Assembly: GCA_016935045.1 (NCBI GenBank)
Contig: JAFGRS010000820.1
Coordinates: 1 to 5,421 of the forward strand
Reading direction: 5' to 3'
Origin: Lentisphaeria bacterium
Lineage (GTDB): Bacteria; Verrucomicrobiota; Lentisphaeria; Oligosphaerales; JAFGRS01
DNA length: 5,421 nucleotides
How positions within the stretch are numbered: the first letter of the stretch is position 1; the number at the start of each line of letters is the position of its first letter. A program made the translations under genes and the position numbers. Under the pieces are notes generated by a model. It did not search any database, was not told the DNA's origin, and worked only from the letters and a program-made list of their open reading frames with translations. Shown piece by piece: positions 1-5,421 of the stretch.

Positions 1-10
1 GTCCATCCGG

Positions 11-98
11 GATGGTGCGCGGAGGGCCGCGCTCCGTACGGGGGAAGGGGATGGTGCGCGGAGGGCCGCGCCCCGTACGGCGGAAGGGGATGGTGCGA
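11..98. repeat. 39-bp tandem repeat, 2.3 copies, each unit able to form a hairpin
   Basis: Units begin at 11, 50 and 89, all with GATGGTGCG. The first two units are full length and differ at only two positions; the third diverges after about 10 bases. Each full unit contains a perfect 6-bp inverted repeat, GCGCGG-AGGG-CCGCGC (17-22 with 27-32, and 56-61 with 66-71). Across one mismatch the stem can extend with ATGG pairing to CCGT. Each unit also holds the palindrome CCGTACGG. The period is 13 codons, so a plus-strand reading gives a 13-residue repeat, but nothing else suggests this is coding. The block lies downstream of the sialidase-like gene's stop. It could be a REP-like structured intergenic repeat, an mRNA 3'-end element, or a simple replication-slippage repeat. 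The repeat is directly visible; its role is unknown. Confidence 0.85.
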
Positions 99-108
99 GG
101 TGTTCTGA

Positions 109-124
109 GCCCCGCCTCGGGGGC
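109..124 (-). terminator. GC-rich hairpin after the sialidase-like gene, possible terminator
   Basis: GCCCC (109-113) pairs with GGGGC (120-124) around a 6-nt loop, a few bases past the stop codon of the minus-strand gene. No run of T follows in the direction of transcription, so it is not a canonical intrinsic terminator. The position fits a 3'-end structure, and the hairpin repeats at 11-98 may reinforce it. Confidence 0.3.
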
Positions 125-128
125 AGGG

Positions 129-1268
129 TCAGGGTTCGAGCCGGCCGTCGATGGCCCACAGGCCCGGGACTCCGCCGATGGTGGTGGTCGACAGGGCGGT
201 GACCGTTTGCTCATCCCGGATGAAGAGGCTGTTCCAGAGGCAGGCCCTGCCTGCGTCGGGACGGAAGGGCACGACGGGAGTGCCGAAGTTCCGCGCCGAG
301 GGGTCCCCCAGGGCCACGGCCAGGGTCCAGGCCTCGCCGAACTCGTCGGTCTGGTAGGACAGGATGGTCGTGCCGCGGGGGAACTGGCGCAGGTAGGGGG
401 CTCCGGCGTAGATCCGCGGCGGCGGTGGGGAGCGCAGGGCAGGCCAGCGTTGGGGGCTGTCCGGACCGATGCAGGGTTGTCGCCAGCGCAGCTCGAGGGT
501 CGAGAAGAGGATGGCCGGCTGGAGCTTGCCGCGTACGCCCTGGTCCTCGATGGCCACGGCAATGCCGGAGCCGTCCCCGAGCAGGAGAGGCACGGGCATC
601 CCGTCCCGGCGTCCGGGTCGGAAGGCGACGCGCTCCGGCGGCCCCCAGCTGCGGCCCTCGTCGTGGGAACGCAGGAGGGTAATCTCCTGCTCGCGACTCT
701 CCGGATACGGGAATTCGTTGGCAAAGAACAACTCGATCTCGCCATCGGCAAGCTGGATCGCGGCGGGTTCCCAGCAACCGTTTTCCGGCCGGGCGCCGGC
801 CTGGTACGCGAGGGCATGGTCCTGCCAGCTCGCACCGCTGTCCCGGCTGGCGTAGACGCGGATGCCGAAGCGCTGCTCGCCCACCTCCCGGGGACGTTCG
901 TTGACAAACAGCAGGATGGCGCCGTCGTGCAGCTGCAGCAGCTCGCAGTTCGTCGCCACGCCGTGAGGGAACGTGGCCACCCGAACGGGTTCCGCCAAGC
1001 GCGTGCCGTCGTCCGTGCTGAGGGCGACGCAGCCGTGTCCGCCGCGGTCGAAGCAGGCCATCACCCGGCCGTCCCGCAGGCGGATCATGCGGCCGTAGTT
1101 GCCGCCGCGCACGAGCAGCCGCAGGCTCTCGGGCAGCCAGCGGATGGACGGCTCCGCGGCGCCCTCCGCCGCTGCGCACGCGGCGGCAACGCCCACGCCG
1201 ACGGCCACCAGAGAGCACAGGTGTCCCCATGCGTACCCGTCGGTTCGTGTCGGAGCAGAGGTGGACAT
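129..1268 (-). CDS. Exported sialidase-like BNR/Asp-box beta-propeller protein
   Basis: This is a 379-aa protein of the sialidase/neuraminidase superfamily (BNR_2 type), probably a glycosidase or glycan-binding propeller acting outside the cytoplasm. A hydrophobic segment at about 17-34 (LVAVGVGVAAAC) followed by AAAEGAAEP looks like a signal peptide. An AAAC sequence there is only a weak lipobox. Asp-box motifs (SxDxGxxW) occur at 141-148 (SRDSGASW) and 201-208 (SHDEGRSW), with a degenerate copy at 84-91 (STDDGTRL). Other family-like stretches are CWEPAAIQL (165-173), FFANEFPY (181-188), RDGMPVPL (221-228) and AIEDQG (239-244). Length fits a single catalytic domain without accessory modules. 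The frame stays open upstream to 1463, but the ATG at 1268 is preferred: it has a purine-rich ribosome site and is followed by the signal peptide, while the upstream extension is arginine-rich and low-complexity. Catalytic residues cannot be assigned by eye, so true sialidase activity is unproven. A GH93-like arabinan-active enzyme or a non-catalytic propeller is also possible. Confidence 0.85.
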   Translation of the reverse strand: MSTSAPTRTDGYAWGHLCSLVAVGVGVAAACAAAEGAAEPSIRWLPESLRLLVRGGNYGRMIRLRDGRVMACFDRGGHGCVALSTDDGTRLAEPVRVATFPHGVATNCELLQLHDGAILLFVNERPREVGEQRFGIRVYASRDSGASWQDHALAYQAGARPENGCWEPAAIQLADGEIELFFANEFPYPESREQEITLLRSHDEGRSWGPPERVAFRPGRRDGMPVPLLLGDGSGIAVAIEDQGVRGKLQPAILFSTLELRWRQPCIGPDSPQRWPALRSPPPPRIYAGAPYLRQFPRGTTILSYQTDEFGEAWTLAVALGDPSARNFGTPVVPFRPDAGRACLWNSLFIRDEQTVTALSTTTIGGVPGLWAIDGRLEP

Positions 1269-1271
1269 CGG

Positions 1272-1280
1272 CTTCTTTCC
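1272..1280 (-). promoter_or_regulatory. Ribosome binding site deciding the start of the sialidase-like gene
   Basis: On the minus strand GGAAAGAAG ends 3 bases before the ATG at 1268, with the GGAAAG core about 6 bases away. This is a purine-rich Shine-Dalgarno-like stretch in otherwise GC-rich leader DNA. It supports the internal ATG over the start at 1463. Confidence 0.5.
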
Positions 1281-1485
1281 GTACCGGGCCGCGGCTGGTA
1301 CCGCGAAATGTCCCAGGATCCCAGCGCACCCCACTGTGGGCGGCGCCCTCTCGAAGAGCCTGCGCCGGGTCGAAGGTCGACCGGCGACGCCCCGGCGGAT
1401 CGGGAGTCGCCGCACGGAGTGCGCCTCCCACCTTTGCGGCCCGCTCCTGCGACGGATCCTCAACCAGCCGTGCGACGGCGCAATC

Positions 1486-1608
1486 CCTCAGTCACGTGGG
1501 GAAGGGGTGTGAGGAACCGGCGGAGGCCGCCGACTCCATCACCTGCCCTGAGCCTGGCGCCATGGCGTTGGAGCCGGCCGTCCTCGACCGTACCCCCCGT
1601 GACTGAGG
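1486..1608. repeat. 123-bp segment bounded by 16-nt inverted repeats; MITE-like or structured RNA
   Basis: The left arm 1486-1501 (CCTCAGTCACGTGGGG) and right arm 1593-1608 (CCCCCCGTGACTGAGG) are complementary at 15 of 16 positions, including a perfect 10-bp outer block. Pairing continues inside: GAGGA (1511-1515) with TCCTC (1581-1585), and CCGGC (1517-1521) with GCCGG (1573-1577). A competing local hairpin is CGGCGG-AGG-CCGCCG (1518-1532). The whole segment can therefore fold into one long branched hairpin in either orientation. No clear target-site duplication flanks it (GCAATC on the left, CCTTAC on the right), so transposition is not shown. Alternatives are a structured untranslated leader, a small RNA, or a regulatory palindrome between divergent genes. 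Confidence 0.65.
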
Positions 1609-1824
1609 CCTTACGCGGAGGCCGGCCCCAACCTGGCAAACCGCCCGGGAACATCGTACTGTATGACGACGATGACAGCCGATGCAAGTCCTTCGGCTGC
1701 GAGCCGGTCGACAGGGCACGGAAGCGGCCCGGCCATTCCTGGTGGAGCCACCCGGGGAGGCCAGGGAGGCGCAACGCGACAGGGAGTGCCATCCGTTGGG
1801 TCAAGCGGGTACAGAAGCAACGGC

Positions 1825-1843
1825 GTCCCCCTCCTCCGGGGAC
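1825..1843 (+). promoter_or_regulatory. Leader hairpin just upstream of the DUF6057-type gene
   Basis: GTCCCC (1825-1830) pairs perfectly with GGGGAC (1838-1843) around the 7-nt loop CTCCTCC, ending 9 bases before the ATG at 1853. No good Shine-Dalgarno sequence lies between hairpin and start, only CGCGGA directly adjacent. The hairpin might influence initiation, or may simply reflect local C/G runs. Confidence 0.3.
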
Positions 1844-1852
1844 CCCCGCGGA

Positions 1853-3703
1853 ATGTGGTTGACCGCACTGGGGACCTGGCTGGGCGCCTTCCTCTTTCTC
1901 GCGTTCGTGGTGGATATGCGGGTTTTTTACGAGGCCGGTCTCTGGTTTCCCCCTTTCCAGTTGGACCCCCGTTTCTGCCTTCCCGTGCTGCGCTTTCCCG
2001 GTGGAGCGGTTGAGCTTGCGGATGGGTTCCTCGCGCAACTGGACCACTACGGTTGGGTGTCGGCGGCAGTGTTGGCGACGATCGTGACGTTCCTGGCCCT
2101 GGGCCTGGGGCACATCGCTTCGAGAATGCTGGGCAGAGGCGGTCCCCTGTGGGCCTGCCTGGCGGCCACCCTGGCGCTGATTTCCCTGGGTCGCCATGTG
2201 CGCCATGGGACCGCGTTGCTGGGACTGACTCTTGCCGTCGGCCTGGCGCTCCTGCACACCGCCCGCCGCCCGTCCTCCCGGGCCGGGCGTCTGGCGCAGT
2301 TGCTGGTCCTGGGGACCGCGCTCTACTACCTCGCCGGCGGGCCGGCGGCGGCATTCTTCCTGCTATGTGCGGCGGGGGAATTCGTCGCTCCGCGGGACGA
2401 GGTGACCGGTGCGGCGACGCTGCTCTGTGGGGTGGCGATACCGATTGCCGTCGGTGTGCTGGCCTGCGGGTTGCCGTTTGCCGACGCCTTTGGCCGGCTG
2501 CTGCCGATGTACTCGCCCGGGCAGTACGAAGGGCTGCTGGCCCTTTCCGCGCTGTACGCTGTCGTCGCCGTGTTGTGTGCCGTTGCGGTCCTTCGCGCCG
2601 CGCAGGGGGGCGACCCTCGGGCGCTCGAACCGGGGTCGTGGCGGCACAGACTCACCGTGCTGTGGGGACGGCATCCCCGTGCAGCCCGGCTTCTGCCGCC
2701 GCTGGCGGCGGCGGCGGTCGTGCTGGCCTGTGTGGACTGGCAGCGGGGTCTCGAACTCGACCTTCGCCGGGCGGCACGGCGAGGAGACTGGCAGGCGACG
2801 CTGGCGTTTGCCTCGCGCCTGCGGGGGCGGGAACCCGCCCTGGCAACCAGTTACTGCATCGACCGGGCTCTGCTGCATACGGGGGAGCTGCTGGAGACGA
2901 TGTTCCGTTTCCCCCAGGCCCCCTTGGCGCTGACCCTGGGCATGGCCCTGGACGTCCGCACCATACCCGAGATCTTCGAACTCCGGCGCATGCTTTACTT
3001 CGACATCGGGGACGCCACCCTGGAGATCGGCCTCCTCAACGAGGCCGAACACGAGGCATTCGAGATGCTCACCTGCGCGGGACCGCATCCCACGATCCTG
3101 CTCCGGCTGGCGCGCATCTACACGGTCAAGGGGAACCTGCCGGCGGCCAGACACGCGATCGAGGCCCTGACCCGGGACATTGTCCACCGCTCCCGGGCGC
3201 GGGAATGGCTGCGGCAGTTGGACAGGGACCCGGCCGCCATGGTCACGCCCGGGGTGTTGGCCATGCGCAAGCGCAGGCCGGTGGACGACGCCTACCACGT
3301 CGGCCTGGATGTGCCGCGACGCTGCGAGGTGCTCCTGGCCGCCGATCCGACCAACCGCCTGGCCGTGGATACCCTGATCGGGCAATGCCTCCTGGAACGG
3401 GACCTCGAAGCAGTGGCCCGGAACCTCGAGCGTCTGCGCACCGCGGGCTATACCCGCCTGCCCCGACACGTGCAGGAGGCCCTCATCGTGTACGAGGCCG
3501 TCGGCCATGCCCCGGCGCCTGCATCGGGGTGGACCCCCGACCCCGAACCGGCGGCGGCCTACCGTGAGTTCAGTGCCGCCCTGCAGCCCTACTACGCGTC
3601 CGGGGACACCCAGGGTGCCCGGAAGGCATTGGCCCCCCGTTTCGGGCATACCTTCTATTATTATTACGCCTGCGGTCGTTCACCAGGGATGTCGGAGCGA
3701 TGA
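1853..3703 (+). CDS. DUF6057-type polytopic inner-membrane protein with helical soluble C-terminal half
   Basis: This is a 616-aa protein of unknown biochemical function. The N-terminal half has about seven or eight hydrophobic segments: roughly 5-24, 68-88, 98-113, 118-135, 148-176, 186-208, 225-248 and 278-294. The rest (about 300-616) is soluble and helical, with TPR-like stretches such as LLRLARIYTVKGNLPAARHA (416-435) and an alpha-helical repeat near 491-531. The C-terminal aromatic motif FGHTFYYYYACGR (597-609) and the overall layout resemble DUF6057 proteins as I recall them, mainly from Bacteroidota. The ATG at 1853 is preferred over 1682 because it leads straight into the first membrane segment, whereas the intervening 57 residues are charged and low-complexity. 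A strong ribosome site is lacking at either position. The stop overlaps the next start by ATGA, implying one operon and coupled translation. The family name rests on remembered resemblance, so treat it as likely rather than certain. Confidence 0.8.
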   Translation: MWLTALGTWLGAFLFLAFVVDMRVFYEAGLWFPPFQLDPRFCLPVLRFPGGAVELADGFLAQLDHYGWVSAAVLATIVTFLALGLGHIASRMLGRGGPLWACLAATLALISLGRHVRHGTALLGLTLAVGLALLHTARRPSSRAGRLAQLLVLGTALYYLAGGPAAAFFLLCAAGEFVAPRDEVTGAATLLCGVAIPIAVGVLACGLPFADAFGRLLPMYSPGQYEGLLALSALYAVVAVLCAVAVLRAAQGGDPRALEPGSWRHRLTVLWGRHPRAARLLPPLAAAAVVLACVDWQRGLELDLRRAARRGDWQATLAFASRLRGREPALATSYCIDRALLHTGELLETMFRFPQAPLALTLGMALDVRTIPEIFELRRMLYFDIGDATLEIGLLNEAEHEAFEMLTCAGPHPTILLRLARIYTVKGNLPAARHAIEALTRDIVHRSRAREWLRQLDRDPAAMVTPGVLAMRKRRPVDDAYHVGLDVPRRCEVLLAADPTNRLAVDTLIGQCLLERDLEAVARNLERLRTAGYTRLPRHVQEALIVYEAVGHAPAPASGWTPDPEPAAAYREFSAALQPYYASGDTQGARKALAPRFGHTFYYYYACGRSPGMSER

Positions 3704-5289
3704 CCAGGAAGGAAAGGAACGCTCCCGTCTCCGCCGCGGCCGGATTGCGGGTCCTCCGGGCCCTGAGCCTGGTCGTGCTGCTTGCCGGTTGCGGCGCCCC
3801 GCGCCCCCGGGGGAATGCCGTCGCGGAGGACCGTGCCCCCGTCATCGCGCCCGACCTCGCCGGCACGGTCGTTCCTCCCAACATCGCCCCGGTGCCTTTC
3901 CGGGTGTGTGAGGAGGCGTCCGCCTACTTCGTTTCCCTGGAGACCGGGACGGGGCAGCCGCTGGAGGCGCGTTCCACCGACGGGCGGATCATGCTCCCTC
4001 CCCGCGCCTGGCGGGAACTGCTGGCGGATGCGAAGGGCCGGACGGTCCGGGTAACCGTGTGGGCATACAGGAAGGCCTCGGGATGGCACCGCTTCGAACC
4101 GGTTACCTTCGACGTCGCGACCGACCCCATCGATGAGTACCTCGTCTACCGGCGCATCACCCCGCAGTACAGCCTCTGGTACGACGTGGGGGTGTTCCAG
4201 CGACACTTGCCTACCTACGCCGAGGAGCCCGTCCTCCAGGGACTGCGCTTCCAGAACGGCTGCACGAATTGCCACGCCTTCCCCGCCGGAAACCCTGCCA
4301 CCATGTCCATCGCCACACGCTCCGAGTCCTTCCGCAGCGCCTGCCTGCTCGTGCGCGGGGACCGCATGCAGACCCTGGACACCAAATGGAACTACACGAA
4401 CTGGCATCCCTCGGGGCGCTACGCCGCCTATTCCCTCAACCACGTGGTCCAGTTCTTCCATGCCATGGGGGACGAGGTGCGGGATGTCGTCGACCTGGAT
4501 TCGGAGATCGTGATCTATGATGCCGAGACGGGAGACGTGTTCACGGCGGCGTCCCTGACCGATCCCCAACGCATGGAAACCTACCCCGCGTGGAGTGCGG
4601 ATGGAAAGACGCTCTTCTTCTGCAGCGCTCCGATCACCTGGGAGGATCGCCGCGGCGCCCTGCCGGAGTGCTACGCCGAGATCCGCTACGACCTGAGGAA
4701 GGTCTCCTTCGACCCGGCCACGCGTGCCCTGGGGGAAGCCGAGACGGTACTGGAAGCCGCCGCCGTCGGCAAGAGCATTCTGTTGCCCCGGGCGTCGCCG
4801 GACGGCCGCCTGCTGGTCTGCTGCCTGTGCGCCTACGGTTGCTTCCCGATCTACCAGCCTTCGAGCGACCTCTATGCCCTGGACCTGGAAGACGGTTCGC
4901 TGCGCGAACTCACGGTCGTCAACAGCCCCCTCTCGGAGTCCTACCATAGCTGGTCCAGCAATGGTCGTTGGCTCGCCTTCAGCTCGAAACGGGACGACGG
5001 CATATGGACGCGGACCTACCTGGCCCACTGCGACGAACAGGGGAACTTCGGGAAGCCCTTCCGCCTGCCCCAGCGCGACCCCGGATTCTACGACGGATAC
5101 CTCAAAACCTACACCGTCCCGGAACTCGCCACCGCGCCCGTGCGCGTGAGTGCCAGGGCCCTGGCCCGGGCCGCACGGACACCCCAGCGCGTCCGTGTCG
5201 AGCTGCCGGAGACCACCATGAGCCCCAAGTCCGGGGACGCGCAGAGCACGGTTCCCTGGCGCGCCGGGGACAAGGGTTCCCGGCGGTAG
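3700..5289 (+). CDS. PD40/TolB-like beta-propeller lipoprotein with a c-type haem motif
   Basis: This is a 529-aa extracytoplasmic protein. Residues 20-31 form a lipoprotein signal (SLVVLLAGC) with lipobox LAGC and acylated Cys31. A beta-rich N-terminal domain (about 60-140) is followed by CTNCH (188-192), a CXXCH motif that would covalently bind one haem c once exported. At least four PD40-type blades follow: WHPSGRY (235-241), WSADGKTLFF (298-307), SPDGRLL (366-372) and WSSNGRWLAFSSKRDDG (418-434). An uncommon cysteine cluster, CCLCAYGC, sits at 374-381. The charged tail from about 485 is poorly structured. The layout matches PD40-domain proteins seen in Bacteroidota and relatives, some labelled TolB-like or cytochrome-c-related. 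It should not be equated with the Tol-Pal TolB protein. The start overlaps the stop of the DUF6057-type gene; GGAG (3694-3697) and AGGGA (3685-3689) inside that gene are candidate ribosome sites. Substrate and redox role are unknown. Confidence 0.88.
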   Translation: MTRKERNAPVSAAAGLRVLRALSLVVLLAGCGAPRPRGNAVAEDRAPVIAPDLAGTVVPPNIAPVPFRVCEEASAYFVSLETGTGQPLEARSTDGRIMLPPRAWRELLADAKGRTVRVTVWAYRKASGWHRFEPVTFDVATDPIDEYLVYRRITPQYSLWYDVGVFQRHLPTYAEEPVLQGLRFQNGCTNCHAFPAGNPATMSIATRSESFRSACLLVRGDRMQTLDTKWNYTNWHPSGRYAAYSLNHVVQFFHAMGDEVRDVVDLDSEIVIYDAETGDVFTAASLTDPQRMETYPAWSADGKTLFFCSAPITWEDRRGALPECYAEIRYDLRKVSFDPATRALGEAETVLEAAAVGKSILLPRASPDGRLLVCCLCAYGCFPIYQPSSDLYALDLEDGSLRELTVVNSPLSESYHSWSSNGRWLAFSSKRDDGIWTRTYLAHCDEQGNFGKPFRLPQRDPGFYDGYLKTYTVPELATAPVRVSARALARAARTPQRVRVELPETTMSPKSGDAQSTVPWRAGDKGSRR

Positions 5290-5316
5290 ACATGCCGGCC
5301 CCGCACGGTCCATGTC
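5289..5316. terminator. Imperfect hairpin between convergent genes, possible bidirectional terminator
   Basis: GACATG (5289-5294) pairs with CATGTC (5311-5316), and CCG (5295-5297) pairs with CGG (5306-5308) after a 2-nt bulge, leaving an 8-nt loop. It begins at the last base of the plus-strand stop codon and ends within the minus-strand stop codon, so it fills the whole gap between the convergent genes. No T-run follows on either side. Position and symmetry suggest a shared 3'-end structure; termination is inferred. Confidence 0.4.
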
Positions 5317-5421
5317 ACTGGCGCAGGGTGGCGATGGCATTGCCGGGCCCCAGGACCGCGATCCTGGGCCGGAAGCCGGAGGCAGCGTCGGTTTCGACGG
5401 CCGCGAAGCTCATGATGGTGA
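5315..5421 (-). CDS. C-terminal end of an unidentified minus-strand protein (partial)
   Basis: Only the last 34 codons are in the window, ending in TGA at 5317-5315; the gene continues beyond the right edge. The reading frame gives TIMSFAAVETDAASGF followed by RPRIAVLGPGNAIATLRQ. It alternates polar and hydrophobic residues like the last beta-strands of an extracellular or beta-sandwich domain. In this frame 31 of 34 codons end in G or C, which fits real coding sequence here. It converges on the PD40 gene with only 25 bases between stop codons. No family can be named from so short a tail. Confidence 0.6.
   Translation of the reverse strand, partial: TIMSFAAVETDAASGFRPRIAVLGPGNAIATLRQ

Larger units (their letters stand above)
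1269..1852. other. Divergent intergenic region with no convincing gene
   Basis: This stretch of about 580 bases separates the minus-strand sialidase-like gene from the plus-strand DUF6057/PD40 pair, so promoters for both directions should lie here. The open frames crossing it translate to proline- and arginine-rich low-complexity sequence with no recognisable family, so I treat it as non-coding. The clear structures are the inverted-repeat segment at 1486-1608 and the hairpin at 1825-1843. The least GC-rich short patch is around 1634-1680 (TGGCAA, 17 bases, TACTGT). It matches sigma-70 consensus at only 3 of 6 positions per box, so no promoter is called. No tRNA or riboswitch family was recognised. 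Confidence 0.6.

Noticed and set aside
1281..1301. Small inverted repeat GTACC/GGTAC in the leader of the sialidase-like gene
   Set aside because: Five base pairs with an 11-nt GC-rich spacer is close to chance level and matches no known leader element.
1634..1662. Possible sigma-70 promoter TGGCAA, 17 bases, TACTGT
   Set aside because: Each box matches the consensus at only 3 of 6 positions. The spacing is right, but this is too weak to call.
12..1862. A 616-codon plus-strand open frame running antisense across the sialidase-like gene and into the intergenic region
   Set aside because: It is low-complexity, rich in Gly, Arg, Pro and Ala, and has no recognisable motif. The opposite strand carries a clear Asp-box protein with a signal peptide. 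Long antisense frames are expected at this GC content.
1460..2257. A minus-strand frame of about 265 codons covering the intergenic region and the 5' part of the DUF6057-type gene
   Set aside because: Its product is Gln/Arg/Gly-rich and unlike any family I know, and half of it is antisense to the membrane protein gene.
2053..3567. A 504-codon plus-strand frame in another phase inside the DUF6057-type gene
   Set aside because: Its translation is Arg/Gly/Pro-rich with no membrane pattern, while the chosen frame gives ordered membrane segments, a helical tail and a coupled stop.
3664..5340. A 558-codon minus-strand frame antisense to the PD40 lipoprotein gene
   Set aside because: The plus strand encodes a protein with a lipobox, CXXCH and repeated PD40 motifs. 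The antisense product has no motifs and crosses the convergent gene's frame and stop.
1..5421. CRISPR array, tRNA, rRNA or insertion sequence
   Set aside because: No regularly spaced direct repeats with variable spacers, no tRNA-like cloverleaf, no rRNA signature and no transposase reading frame were seen. The only tandem repeat (11-98) has no spacers.

Overview
The window comes from a GC-rich bacterial genome. Coding regions end most codons in G or C, and long spurious antisense frames occur, as expected at this composition. The gene types (a secreted sialidase-like beta-propeller, a DUF6057-type membrane protein, and a PD40/TolB-like lipoprotein with a c-type haem motif) are ones I associate with Bacteroidota, Planctomycetota, Verrucomicrobiota, Lentisphaerota/Kiritimatiellota and similar groups. 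The high GC argues against typical Bacteroidota and favours a planctomycete-like or PVC-related organism. No rRNA or marker gene fixes the taxonomy, so this is inference.

Layout from left to right. Positions 1-128 are non-coding, with a 39-bp tandem repeat whose units each form a GC-rich hairpin, then a short hairpin just past the end of the first gene. Positions 129-1268 (minus) encode a 379-aa exported BNR/Asp-box sialidase-like protein. Positions 1269-1852 are a divergent intergenic region of about 580 bp with no convincing gene. It holds a 123-bp segment bounded by 16-nt inverted repeats (15 of 16 positions complementary), and a small hairpin just before the next start codon. Positions 1853-3703 (plus) encode a 616-aa polytopic membrane protein of DUF6057 type. 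Its stop overlaps (ATGA) the start of a 529-aa PD40-repeat lipoprotein with a CXXCH haem-binding motif, at 3700-5289. An imperfect hairpin spans the gap to a convergent minus-strand gene, of which only the last 34 codons are present (5315-5421).

The plus-strand pair is the functional core. The two genes are translationally coupled, one product is an inner-membrane protein with a large helical soluble tail, and the other is a lipid-anchored extracytoplasmic propeller likely to carry one covalent haem c. They plausibly form one envelope complex of unknown function. The sialidase-like protein is transcribed away from them, and nothing in the sequence ties it to them beyond a shared upstream region.
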